From assembly GCA_009782775.1 (NCBI GenBank), contig WRIL01000013.1, positions 1-61,835 of the forward strand: a stretch of 61,835 nt of DNA. Direction: 5' to 3'. Below are positions 24,421 through 32,282 of this stretch, one piece after another. Position 1 is the first letter of the stretch. Each line of letters starts with the position of its first letter. The notes under the pieces are model-generated. The model made no database searches, was not told the origin of the DNA, and saw only the letters and a program-made list of their open reading frames with translations. Position numbers and translations under genes: made by a program. Origin of the DNA: Desulfovibrionaceae bacterium (lineage in GTDB: Bacteria > Desulfobacterota > Desulfovibrionia > Desulfovibrionales > Desulfovibrionaceae).

Positions 24421-25184
24421 TCCCAGGTCCGGCTATTCTTTTCCCGGTGCCGTATTTCCCAGAGAAAGGCGTATTTCATGTAAACATAGACCGAGGCGCT
24501 GAAGGCGGCCAGAAAACCTGGCACCCCGTCCAGGCAGGCGCGGCGCAGGAAGTAGTGCCGGAAAAAGGCGAAGGGTGGTTTGCACAGGAGGGCGAATAGG
24601 CTGGCGGATCTTCCCTGGCGGTAATAGGTTTCGGCGATCTGCCGGGCGAAGTTCTGGGTTTGAGCCATGTGCGCCCAGAAATCTTTGTAGGAATAGTGGA
24701 TCAGGTCGCCGGCCAGACGCGCGATCCGCCCCTCCACCTTCAGCACCGGGTGGGGGTGGTTGCCTTCGCAGCGCAGGGAGGCGTTTCTCCTGGCCAGCCG
24801 GAGTTTACGGTCCGGCTGCCAGGCGTATTTCAAAAGGCGGCCCATGTAAAAGGATCGCCGGTTCAGCAGGTAGCCTTCGGCCATGGGCCGAGCCAGGGCC
24901 TGACGGATGGATGCCGCAAGCTCCGGGGTGATTTCTTCGTCGCAGTCCAGGCAGAGCGCCCATTCCCCCTGGCATTTTTCCAGGCAGGAATTGGTCTGTT
25001 CGATATAGCCCTTCCAGGGTTCCAGAAATACCTTGGCCCCCATGGATTCGGCGATTTCCACCGTTTTGTCGGTGGAAAAAGAATCCACCACAACGATCTC
25101 ATCGGCCAGATCCCGGGCCGATTCCAGGGCGCGGCGGATATTGGCTTCCTCATTGAAAGACATGACGGCCAGAGAGAGTTTCAT
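24417..25184 (-). CDS. Family 2 glycosyltransferase, WaaE/KdtX-like (LPS core)
   Basis: The 255-residue enzyme starts MKLSLAVMSFNEEANIRRAL with the GT2 N-terminus, then IVVVDSFSTDKTVEIAES, WALCLDCDEEITPEL (DXD-like CDCDEE) and the WaaE-typical LLNRRSFYMGRLLKYAWQPDRKLRLARR. Related enzymes add a glucose-type sugar to the LPS inner core. A C-terminal hydrophobic stretch suggests membrane association. ATG 25184 follows GGAAGG; the frame is open upstream to 25277 without similarity. Confidence 0.85.
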   Translation of the reverse strand: MKLSLAVMSFNEEANIRRALESARDLADEIVVVDSFSTDKTVEIAESMGAKVFLEPWKGYIEQTNSCLEKCQGEWALCLDCDEEITPELAASIRQALARPMAEGYLLNRRSFYMGRLLKYAWQPDRKLRLARRNASLRCEGNHPHPVLKVEGRIARLAGDLIHYSYKDFWAHMAQTQNFARQIAETYYRQGRSASLFALLCKPPFAFFRHYFLRRACLDGVPGFLAAFSASVYVYMKYAFLWEIRHREKNSRTWE

Positions 25185-25303
25185 TGTTCCTTCCTTATTG
25201 ACAGCGCGGCTCCGCCCTGCCAAGATGTGTTCAACTGGCGCATCACCGAACCTGCCTGATAACGGTGTTTTTTTCAAGGCTGCTTTATTGCGATCAGGTC
25301 ATT

Positions 25304-25489
25304 ATGCCCGAACCCAAAAAACTTGAACCCGTGGATTATCTGGCTCGCGGAATTTTAAGCGGCGGTGCCTTGGGCGTTTTCGCAGCCCTCCTGGGGATTA
25401 CCCAGAGCATTTTCTGGAGTTGCGGCTTGGGGATGCTGGCCGGTTTCCTGGCTGGAGCCACTCTGGCCGGCCGGGCCCAAAAAGGCTGA
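25304..25489 (+). CDS. Small two-span membrane protein preceding ftsY
   Basis: The 61-residue protein has a charged start (MPEPKKLEPVDYLARGIL) and two hydrophobic segments (about 17-33 and 36-54, rich in Gly/Ala), with GXXXG-like spacing. It ends in a basic tail. TGA 25489 lies 2 bases before the ftsY ATG, so it is likely translated with ftsY. A hypothetical protein; the context suggests membrane or secretion biology, unproven. Promoter should lie in the 25185-25303 divergent gap. Confidence 0.6.
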   Translation: MPEPKKLEPVDYLARGILSGGALGVFAALLGITQSIFWSCGLGMLAGFLAGATLAGRAQKG

Positions 25490-25491
25490 GT

Positions 25492-26790
25492 ATGGGCATC
25501 TTTTCTTCCTTTAGAGGGTTGCTTCGCTTCAAGGCGGAAGAAGCGGCCCCCGTTTCAGGCGCGGCCTTGGCGGAGAACTCTGATCTCACGGCCGAGGCCG
25601 GGTTGCTGGCCTCCTTGCGCGCCTCCCCGCCCCGGCTTTCCGCCTGGCTGGATCTGCTCCTGTCCGGGGTGGAGGAAAGAGGCCCGTTTCTGGAATCCCG
25701 TCTGTTGCTGCTCTTTCGCGCCCTGGGGACGCCGGAAGGTGAAGCCGCGCGTTTCGTGGGCGATTTTTCCGCCTGGCTGGGCAAGATGGGATACAGCCGG
25801 CTGGAGGAATTTCGTTCTGAACTTCAGTATCGTCTGGCCTTGGCCTTGGATCTGGAGGATGAGGAAGACGAGCAAAACCGTCTCCTGCTCAAGCTGGGCC
25901 AGGGCTTGGCGGTTACCCGCGCGCGCCTGGGCCAGGGCCTGAACGCCCTTTTTCAGCCTGGGAGGGTTCTGGACGAGAGCTTCTGGGAAGAGCTGGAAGA
26001 GGCCCTGCTTCTCGGAGATGTGGGCATGGAGGCGGCCGGGGAGTTGAGCAAACGCTTGCGCGCCCGCGCCTTGCGGGAAGACGTGGGCGACCCGGCTGGG
26101 CTGCGCGTCCTGCTCCGGGAGGAGATCGCCGCTGTCTTTCGCCGGGACCGGCGCATCCAGGCATTGGATAAGCCGGAGGTCATCCTGTTGGTAGGGGTAA
26201 ACGGCGCCGGAAAAACCACCACCATCGCCAAGTTGGCCCATCGCTACGTGCTCCAGGGCAAAAAGACTCTGGTGGCCGCCGCCGACACCTTTCGGGCTGC
26301 GGCAGTGGATCAGCTTGAGCTGTGGGCTAAACGGGCCGGGGCGGATTTTTATGCCCGGCCGGGGGGCGGGGATCCGGCGGCCGTGGCTTACGAGGCCACG
26401 GACAAGGCCCTGCGTGAAGGTTATGACGCGCTTTTGGTGGATACGGCCGGCCGCTTGCAGACCAAGAGCAACCTGATGGATGAGCTGTCCAAGATCCGGC
26501 GGGTCATGGGCAAGGTCATGGCCGGGGCGCCCCAGAGGATTATTTTGGTGCTGGACGCAAATATCGGGCAGAACGCCCTCTCCCAGGTCAAGCTCTTCGG
26601 CGGAGGAGGGGTGAACGAGCTTATCCTGACCAAGCTGGACGGCACGGCTAAGGGCGGCGCGGTTGTATCCGTGGCCCTGTCCCATGAGATCCCTATAACG
26701 TACATCGGCCTGGGCGAAAAAATGGAAGACCTGCGTCCCTTTGACGGAGAGGTTTTTGCCGCGGCCCTGCTGGGAGAGGGGGGCTTTTGA
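25492..26790 (+). CDS. ftsY: Signal recognition particle receptor FtsY
   Basis: FtsY docks SRP-ribosome complexes at the inner membrane. The 432-residue protein has a short acidic A region (about 1-150), the N domain, and the G domain with GVNGAGKTTTIAKLA (G1), DTFRAAAVDQL (insertion box), DTAGRLQTKSNLMDEL (G3) and TKLDGTAKGG (G4). ATG 25492 gives a normal length; an upstream in-frame Met at 25420 is inside the previous gene. It is followed by yicC in the same transcript. Confidence 0.95.
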   Translation: MGIFSSFRGLLRFKAEEAAPVSGAALAENSDLTAEAGLLASLRASPPRLSAWLDLLLSGVEERGPFLESRLLLLFRALGTPEGEAARFVGDFSAWLGKMGYSRLEEFRSELQYRLALALDLEDEEDEQNRLLLKLGQGLAVTRARLGQGLNALFQPGRVLDESFWEELEEALLLGDVGMEAAGELSKRLRARALREDVGDPAGLRVLLREEIAAVFRRDRRIQALDKPEVILLVGVNGAGKTTTIAKLAHRYVLQGKKTLVAAADTFRAAAVDQLELWAKRAGADFYARPGGGDPAAVAYEATDKALREGYDALLVDTAGRLQTKSNLMDELSKIRRVMGKVMAGAPQRIILVLDANIGQNALSQVKLFGGGGVNELILTKLDGTAKGGAVVSVALSHEIPITYIGLGEKMEDLRPFDGEVFAAALLGEGGF

Positions 26791-26812
26791 AGGCCGGCTG
26801 GAGGTTTTAAGC

Positions 26813-27694
26813 ATGTTGCGCAGCATGACCGGTTTTGGACGCTATTATATTGAAAATCCGGACTTTACCCAGACCTGGGAGATCCGCAGCGTCAACAGCC
26901 GCCACCTGGATCTCAAGTGGCGATTGCCCCAGGCCGTGCGCGGTCTGGAAAGCGTTTTTGAAAAAATCGTCCGGCGGCACGGGGCGCGCGGCCGGGTGGA
27001 GATCAGCCTGGATCTGCGTTTTTCCGCCGGCGCGGGCGAGCTGGTCGGTTTTAACCGTCCCAGGGCCGAGGCCATGATGGATGTGCTGGAGGAACTCGCC
27101 CGGCGCAACGGCGTGGAGTGGCAGCCGGATTACAACCGCCTGCTGGGCTTGTCCCAACTGTGGGAGGAACCGGGCCTGGAGGCGGAAAGGGAACTGGACG
27201 CCCCTCTTTCAGGCGGCCTGGAACTGGCCCTGGAAGACTGGAACGAATCACGGGCCGCCGAGGGCAAAGCCCTGGAGCGGGATTTGCTTTCCCGCATTCT
27301 GCGCCTGGAGGAATGGAGCCGGGATATAGCTGAATCCGCCCCGGCCCTGAAAAATGAGCGCATCGCCCTCTTGCGTTCGCGCCTGGAAGCGGCCCTGGCG
27401 GATCAAAGCCTGGCTCTGGAGGAAGGTCGTTTTTTGCAGGAGGTCGTTATCCTGGCGGATCGCCTGGATGTGAGCGAGGAGATCACCAGGCTTTCCGCCC
27501 ATCTGGAGCGCCTGCGCGAGCTTCTGGCCGGCGGCCGGGATGCCGGGCGCCGCCTGGATTTCACCCTGCAGGAGTGTTTCCGGGAGATCAACACCTGCGG
27601 CAACAAGGTCCAGGATGTCCGGATCTCCCGCCTGGTAGTGGATTTCAAGAATGAGCTGGAAAAATGCCGGGAACAGGTGCAGAACCTGGAATAG
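26813..27694 (+). CDS. yicC: YicC-family endoribonuclease
   Basis: The 293-residue protein starts MLRSMTGFGRYYIENPDFTQ, the family opening (MI.SMTGFGR), followed by SVNSRHLDLKWRLP. It ends with the DUF1732 pattern LDFTLQECFREINTCGNKVQDVRISRLVVDFKNELEKCREQVQNLE. YicC/RloC-type enzymes cleave RNA and take part in sRNA turnover. GGAGG precedes ATG 26813. It is separated here from remA-gmk, which often follow it. Confidence 0.93.
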   Translation: MLRSMTGFGRYYIENPDFTQTWEIRSVNSRHLDLKWRLPQAVRGLESVFEKIVRRHGARGRVEISLDLRFSAGAGELVGFNRPRAEAMMDVLEELARRNGVEWQPDYNRLLGLSQLWEEPGLEAERELDAPLSGGLELALEDWNESRAAEGKALERDLLSRILRLEEWSRDIAESAPALKNERIALLRSRLEAALADQSLALEEGRFLQEVVILADRLDVSEEITRLSAHLERLRELLAGGRDAGRRLDFTLQECFREINTCGNKVQDVRISRLVVDFKNELEKCREQVQNLE

Positions 27695-27864
27695 CTGTCC
27701 TCGTCTGACGGCAAATTATCATATTATTATACTGATATAAAAATAATTTTATTATATATCGCATTTTTAATACCCAATAAATAATTGGATTAGAAAAAAT
27801 TTTCTTGGTCGATTTTCTCTTCAGAAACGAAATATTAAACGTGGAGAGATAATTGTTTAGCAGC
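27695..27864. other. AT-rich boundary of the accessory island
   Basis: This 170-base stretch is strikingly AT-rich compared with both flanks (yicC is GC-rich). Overlapping open frames here (for example a 99-codon frame at 27645-27944) are low-complexity and lack ribosome sites. It marks the left edge of foreign DNA containing the R-M genes. Confidence 0.6.
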
Positions 27865-28395
27865 TTAGTTTTGGAGATAATTTTTAATTGAAGAATATAG
27901 CATATGCCTACCAGACCAGTTCCAATATGTAACGTCCTGCTCAATAAATAGCCATTTAATAATTTTAAGAATGAGTTCCAGATCGACTCCTGTCGTAAAA
28001 TTTAGCATTTTGATTGTACTCCAATCAAAGTCTTCACATTTATATATTTTTTCGATAAATGAAAGAATAATCGCGATCTGCTGAGGGTTTTCGCCTTGTT
28101 TAATTAACAAGTCATCTAGAATATTTCTATGACTCGGATTGGTCAAGCGACGTCTACCGGACACGAATCGTGTATGGCTCGCATGTACTGTAAAGTCCAT
28201 ACCTTTATTCAATGGAGCTGGTCTGTGCAATGTAACAAATTCTCCAGCAGTAGTTGTTTCTACTTCATAAATGTATTTTGTAGTATTTTCACCTCTCCCA
28301 GTTCCAGGCGTTTCTTTGAGAAACGCAGAAATGATTTCAATGCGTATTTGTTCGCGCGTGCCTTGAACATACAGAGGTAATGAGAATGTTGGCAT
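27865..28395 (-). CDS. Unrecognised partner gene of the R-M locus
   Basis: The 176-residue protein begins MPTFSLPLYVQGTREQIRIE; it includes GRGENTTKYIYEVETTTAGEF and a C-terminal region with several Trp and Tyr. I do not recognise the family and see no clear PD-(D/E)XK, HNH or GIY-YIG motif. By position, third after DpnM- and DpnA-like methyltransferases, a restriction endonuclease or accessory protein is expected. It is AT-rich. It is in the same frame as the 50-codon gene upstream, separated by one TAA. No Shine-Dalgarno is seen. Confidence 0.6.
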   Translation of the reverse strand: MPTFSLPLYVQGTREQIRIEIISAFLKETPGTGRGENTTKYIYEVETTTAGEFVTLHRPAPLNKGMDFTVHASHTRFVSGRRRLTNPSHRNILDDLLIKQGENPQQIAIILSFIEKIYKCEDFDWSTIKMLNFTTGVDLELILKIIKWLFIEQDVTYWNWSGRHMLYSSIKNYLQN

Positions 28396-28404
28396 AATTA
28401 TAGC

Positions 28405-28557
28405 TTAATAAATTGCTTCAAGAAAACTGGTCTTGCGTAAAATGCCCTGGAAGTGCTGCCATGGTGTGCTGACAGTAATGCCATATTGCGCTGCCAAGGC
28501 GTGTAAATTCTGTCTCTCTAACGCCTTAAGCCTTGCTGCCGCTTCACGCCTCTCCAT
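28405..28557 (-). CDS. 50-residue ORF coupled to the second methyltransferase
   Basis: ATG 28557 overlaps the methyltransferase stop by 14 bases. The peptide starts MERREAAARLKALERQNLHA and ends TSFLEAIY at a TAA (28407-28405). The next three codons lead in the same frame to ATG 28395 of the 176-residue gene, so a single-base change would join them into one product of about 230 residues. It may be the true N-terminus of the downstream gene, split by a nonsense mutation, or a real small protein; the N-terminal part has a possible helix-turn-helix character (LAAQYGITVSTPWQHFQ). Confidence 0.45.
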   Translation of the reverse strand: MERREAAARLKALERQNLHALAAQYGITVSTPWQHFQGILRKTSFLEAIY

Positions 28558-29449
28558 CTAATTCTCCTTTCTCAATCGCTACGAGTCGATGGAAAGTCAT
28601 TTTTTGCAGGTAGTTCCAATCAGAATCAATGCCAATAAACTGATGCCCACGGCGGAGAGCTGCGACGCCAGTTGTCCCGCTCCCGCAAAATGGATCCAAA
28701 ACGATCCCATCTGGGGGGCAGGCTGCCGCAATTATTCGATCAAGCAAAGCCAATGGTTTTTGGGTTGGATGTTTACCGAAGCGTTTTTCTTCTTTAGTGG
28801 GGCCGCTAATTGCCCAAACGCTCCGCATCTGTTTGTTTGTCTTTTTCAGCATATCCTTTTCCCAAGGCCCGAACTTCATGGCTTCATAGTCGAAATAGTG
28901 TTTCGCATTTTTATTCTTTTTGGCCCATAGCAAAGTTTCATGGCTGGCGGTAAACATGCGGCAGGCCAAGTTGGGTGCGGCATTAGGCTTGAACCATGTA
29001 ATATCATTCAGAAGATGCCAGCCTTGGAGTTGGAGCGCGTAACCGCAGGAAAAAATACTATGGTATGTTCCGGAAATCCAGATTGTTCCTGTAGGCTTCA
29101 AAGCTCGCCTGCAAGCCTGAATCCAATCCATGTGAAATGCAAAATCACCTTTTATGCCACGACTGGCGTCCCAAGATGCCTTATTGACGCTAACGCGTTT
29201 TCCGGCATGGCAGGTTGTCCCGCCATTCGACAGGTTATACGGCGGATCGGCAAAAATCATATCCACAGATTCAGCAGGCAGGCTATTCAGCGTATCAACA
29301 GCATCCCCAAGGTAAAGCCTCGAACGCTTTGTTGTTATGTAAGGTAGGACATCTTCTCGTGGTAGCGGTACGGCTTGCTCCAATAATGCCTGCATGTCGC
29401 TACCCATATACGGCAAGTAGTTCTGGGGCCGCTCTTCGGGTATCGCCAT
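28544..29449 (-). CDS. DNA adenine/cytosine N-methyltransferase, beta class (DpnA-like)
   Basis: The protein is about 301 residues. Motif IV precedes motif I, as in the beta class: MIFADPPYNLS near residue 65-75 and LDPFCGSGTTGVAAL near 255. It also has the segment WNLLNDITWFKPNAAPN-like and HPTQKPLALLDRII before motif I. It resembles the second methyltransferase of DpnII-type systems, which protects single-stranded DNA. Start uncertain: ATG 29449 or ATG 29407; the latter overlaps the upstream stop by 8 bases. Confidence 0.88.
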   Translation of the reverse strand: MAIPEERPQNYLPYMGSDMQALLEQAVPLPREDVLPYITTKRSRLYLGDAVDTLNSLPAESVDMIFADPPYNLSNGGTTCHAGKRVSVNKASWDASRGIKGDFAFHMDWIQACRRALKPTGTIWISGTYHSIFSCGYALQLQGWHLLNDITWFKPNAAPNLACRMFTASHETLLWAKKNKNAKHYFDYEAMKFGPWEKDMLKKTNKQMRSVWAISGPTKEEKRFGKHPTQKPLALLDRIIAAACPPDGIVLDPFCGSGTTGVAALRRGHQFIGIDSDWNYLQKMTFHRLVAIEKGELDGEA

Positions 29450-30227
29450 CACAACTTATAAAACGTTGCACGGCAAAGTGTTTGAGAGTTGCCGAAGAAT
29501 AAAGATTCCTGGTGGCTTCCGTATCATGGTTACTCAAAACGACATGTATGCCTTTTTGCCACGCTTCTTTGGCACATGCGGCCAAATCATTCTGGTCCTG
29601 TACATTAAAGGCGTTCCCGGCATAGGCTGTGAAGCTGGCGGTCTGTGAAAGCGGCACATAGGGCGGGTCGCAATACACCACATCGCCGGGCTTGAGGCTG
29701 GCAAAAATGGAGCGGAAGTCTGCCGCCATAAATTCCGTAGCTGTGGACTGTGTTTTACGGTAAAAAACGCGCAGTTCTTCTAAAGGGAAATATGGCTTTT
29801 TGTATTTGCCGAAGGGGACATTAAAGCCGCCTTTGGAGTTATAGCGAATCAGTCCATTGAAAGCATGGCGGTTTACATAGAGCAAGAGGGCGCCACGCTC
29901 CCTTGTATTGGAGGAGGCGTTCAGTTTGTCTCTAAGCGCCATATAGACGGCTCGCGTGTTGTTTTCCGGCGTGAAGAATGAGGCGCAATATTGAATGAAA
30001 TGCTCACCCTCCTGCTGAAGATGCCTGTAGAGACTCATCAGGTCATTGTTCAGATCGCAGATAAGCGCCCTGGGAAAATCGGCGTTTAGATAAACGGCGC
30101 ATGAACCGGCGAAAGGCTCCACGAAACGCGTGCCTGGCGGCAATTCCCGAAGAATCTTGTCCAGAATGCGGTACTTCCCGCCCGCCCACTTAAGGAAGGG
30201 TTTGTCATGCACAAAGACGTTCCCCAT
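29400..30227 (-). CDS. Dam-family DNA adenine methyltransferase (DpnM-like)
   Basis: The 275-residue enzyme is of the alpha class: FLKWAGGKYRILDKIL and FVEPFAGSCAVYLNADFPRA (motif I region), then VVYCDPPYVPLSQ (motif IV DPPY). It should methylate adenine, perhaps at GATC. ATG 30227 is chosen by family N-terminus and by a TATAAT at 30306-30311; an upstream frame to 30350 has no similarity and would start before the promoter. It is first of a three- or four-gene restriction-modification operon. Confidence 0.9.
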   Translation of the reverse strand: MGNVFVHDKPFLKWAGGKYRILDKILRELPPGTRFVEPFAGSCAVYLNADFPRALICDLNNDLMSLYRHLQQEGEHFIQYCASFFTPENNTRAVYMALRDKLNASSNTRERGALLLYVNRHAFNGLIRYNSKGGFNVPFGKYKKPYFPLEELRVFYRKTQSTATEFMAADFRSIFASLKPGDVVYCDPPYVPLSQTASFTAYAGNAFNVQDQNDLAACAKEAWQKGIHVVLSNHDTEATRNLYSSATLKHFAVQRFISCDGDTRRAAPELLAVYG

Positions 30228-30305
30228 AATGCCTGTTACGGTTGACAGTATCCCAAAATCGCTTGAAGGACAAGGCGCATCCGTTTGGCAGCCCTCAGTT
30301 TGCAA

Positions 30306-30335
30306 ATTATAACCAGCTATTGGGGTAAGTTGTAA
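30306..30335 (-). promoter_or_regulatory. Candidate promoter of the R-M operon
   Basis: Perfect TATAAT at 30311-30306 with TTACAA 18 bases upstream (30335-30330). It places the transcript start near 30299, about 70 bases before ATG 30227. Confidence 0.45.
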
Positions 30336-30416
30336 TTCAAACTGGGGCATTATCCAAATTAGCCCCGGTCTTGATCCGGGAAGGGAACGATACGCCGTTA
30401 GATCGCTTTAATCCGT

Positions 30417-30647
30417 TCAGCCGGAATGCCGGCCCAAATCCGATCGCCGCGGCAGGGCGTTCCAGGCGGCGACGGCTTCCTCCATCGACAGGGTTACGGC
30501 CCCGTCTTTGCACCAGGGGCCGCGGGTTCCGCAATGGGCGCAGAAACAGTGGGTGCTGACGTAAACCTCGTGCCGGTAAGTGGTATCCACCATAATGCAG
30601 GTCCGCTCACAAGCTGGGTTGGGACAGGGTTTAAGTTCGTCAGGCAT
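30417..30647 (-). CDS. Lar-like restriction-alleviation zinc-ribbon protein
   Basis: The 76-residue protein has LKPCPNPAC, then HCFCAHCGTRGPW, and MEEAVAAWNALPRR, matching the Lar_restr_allev pattern (CPFCG...C..CG..G......A...WN). Prophage Lar in Escherichia coli modulates type I restriction; many family members are uncharacterised. It lies just upstream of the R-M operon on the same strand. The first pair is C-x4-C rather than C-x2-C, so zinc binding may be altered. Length is normal. Confidence 0.7.
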   Translation of the reverse strand: MPDELKPCPNPACERTCIMVDTTYRHEVYVSTHCFCAHCGTRGPWCKDGAVTLSMEEAVAAWNALPRRSDLGRHSG

Positions 30648-30661
30648 GGGGCCTTCCTTTG

Positions 30662-31807
30662 TTAATCCCCGGCGCTGCTGGTAAATGAACCATCAGGATG
30701 GGGCAGGAGTAGGTAAATTTCTCCGGGGCTGTTAAGGTAGCCGGCCAGGTGTTCGGCCTCCCGCCCCGCGCCGGTAAACCAGTCAATGCGCCGTCCGCGT
30801 ATGGCTCCGCCCCGGTCCTGGGGCAGCCCCAGGGCCTGTATTTCGCCGGTGTGCGCGCCGTTTCGGTCAGGCAGGCGGACCTGGAAAAAGACTAGGCTGC
30901 CGTAAGGCAGCAGCGCCTGATCCGTGGCCAGGCTCACCCAGGGGGTGAGCAAACGGTTCATGCCGCCCACCGGCCCTTCATCTTCCAGGCGGAAGAAGAC
31001 ATAAGAAGGGTTGCTGTCCAGGAGTTCCTCCCGCAGTTCCGGGTGTTCCCGCAAAAAGGCGCGGATGCCCGGCATGCTGATCTCCTCGGGTTTCATGTGC
31101 CCCAGCTCGCGCAGCACCCGCCCGAGAGAGACGTAAGGATGTCCGTTTTTGCCGGCATACAGCACATGCTTGACCCGCCCGTCCGGGAAGATCAGGCGTC
31201 CTGAGCCCTGGATCTGCAGGTAAAAGGCGTCCACCTCGTCCCGGATCCAGGCCAGTTCCAAACCCTGGCCGGACAAGACTTTCTCCCGGTCTATTCGGCG
31301 GCGGTCGTGGTATTGCGTGCCGGCCTGCAGATCCGGAGGCAAGGCGTACAGGGGGTGCCCGTACACCGGGCCTTCCTGGTAATCGGCCAGGATAGTGGGC
31401 TCATAGTAGCCGCTGAATCCGAAGTTCGGATCGAGGCGCAGCCAGATGAATTCTTCGGCCAGTAGTCCAGGGTTGATATCCAGGTAGGGCAGAATTTCCC
31501 TCAGGCGTAACAGGCCGGCGCGCATGGTTGCGCGGGTCAGGCGCAGCCCGGTTTTTCCCGGCAGCGCAAGGCTTTCTCCTTCTGGCCTGCTTTCCAGGTA
31601 GGACAGGCTCTGATCCAGGGTAAAGGCCATGGCCTTCCAGTCTTCCAGCCCTTGGGCCAGGGGTGAGAGTCCTCCGGCCAGGGCGCGGGCCTGCTCGACG
31701 CTGAGTTCCTTGGCGCTCAGGCTGTCCACCACGGCATAGGGCGTGGAACAGGCGGTCATGACCAGGAGCAGGAAGATGGACAGGATGAGGGAATTTTTAC
31801 CGGGCAT
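30662..31807 (-). CDS. mltA: Membrane-bound lytic murein transglycosylase A
   Basis: MltA cleaves peptidoglycan to 1,6-anhydro products at the outer membrane. The 381-residue protein has a lipoprotein signal (LLVMTACS, Cys20), the MltA beta-barrel domain (GFSGYYEPTI, LAWIRDEVDAFYLQIQGSG, YAGKNGHPYVSLGR) and a C-terminal 3D domain with GLPQDRGGAIRGRRIDWFTGAG carrying the catalytic Asp. ATG 31807 faces the divergent thioesterase; the 61-base gap holds both promoters. Confidence 0.93.
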   Translation of the reverse strand: MPGKNSLILSIFLLLVMTACSTPYAVVDSLSAKELSVEQARALAGGLSPLAQGLEDWKAMAFTLDQSLSYLESRPEGESLALPGKTGLRLTRATMRAGLLRLREILPYLDINPGLLAEEFIWLRLDPNFGFSGYYEPTILADYQEGPVYGHPLYALPPDLQAGTQYHDRRRIDREKVLSGQGLELAWIRDEVDAFYLQIQGSGRLIFPDGRVKHVLYAGKNGHPYVSLGRVLRELGHMKPEEISMPGIRAFLREHPELREELLDSNPSYVFFRLEDEGPVGGMNRLLTPWVSLATDQALLPYGSLVFFQVRLPDRNGAHTGEIQALGLPQDRGGAIRGRRIDWFTGAGREAEHLAGYLNSPGEIYLLLPHPDGSFTSSAGD

Positions 31808-31868
31808 TTATTGCTACCTTTTGCCTGCAAGCTGGTATAAAAAGGCTTTCCAAACCGGGAGAACCGCT

Positions 31869-32282
31869 ATGAAAGAATTTCCCAAGCAGGATTGCTGGCT
31901 GCCCCATCGCGTGTCCTACGGAGAGACTGACGGCATGGGTATTCTGTATAACGCCGAATACCTGCATCTTTTTGAGCGTTCACGCAATGAATACCTGCGT
32001 CAGACCGGCATAACCTATAAAGAAGTGGAAGCCAAAGGATTTATGGCGCCGGTGCGCCAGGCCTTCTGCCGTTATCGCCGTCCCGTCCGCTATGATGATC
32101 TCATCTGGATCCGCGCCGGAATCGGTTCCTGCGGACGGGCCTCCTTTACCTTTGTTTACGAAATATATAATGAAGACAAGAGCTTGTTGCACGCCGAAGG
32201 TTCCACCGAACACGCTTTTACCAACCATGAAGGCAGGCCTGTGGCCATGCCGGACTGGTTCAGGAAGATATGCGGGATCTGA
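31869..32282 (+). CDS. YbgC-type acyl-CoA thioesterase
   Basis: The 137-residue hotdog-fold protein has the family signature RVSYGETDGMGILYNAEYLHLFERSR, with Asp in TDGMG, and ends HAFTNHEGRPVAMPDWFR. Relatives hydrolyse short-chain acyl-CoA and often sit near tol-pal genes, which are absent here. GGGAGAA precedes ATG 31869. It overlaps alr by 13 bases, so the two are co-translated. Confidence 0.9.
   Translation: MKEFPKQDCWLPHRVSYGETDGMGILYNAEYLHLFERSRNEYLRQTGITYKEVEAKGFMAPVRQAFCRYRRPVRYDDLIWIRAGIGSCGRASFTFVYEIYNEDKSLLHAEGSTEHAFTNHEGRPVAMPDWFRKICGI

Noticed and set aside
25555-26826. Long minus-strand frame opposite ftsY
   Set aside because: The FtsY frame carries all G-domain motifs; the opposite frame is Gln/Gly-rich without any domain.
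27645-27944. 99-codon minus-strand frame in the AT-rich boundary
   Set aside because: Low-complexity Ile/Lys/Asn-rich sequence overlapping yicC and the R-M partner gene; no ribosome site.
30228-30350. Upstream extension of the Dam-like methyltransferase
   Set aside because: No family similarity before MGNVF, and the TATAAT at 30306-30311 would lie inside it.
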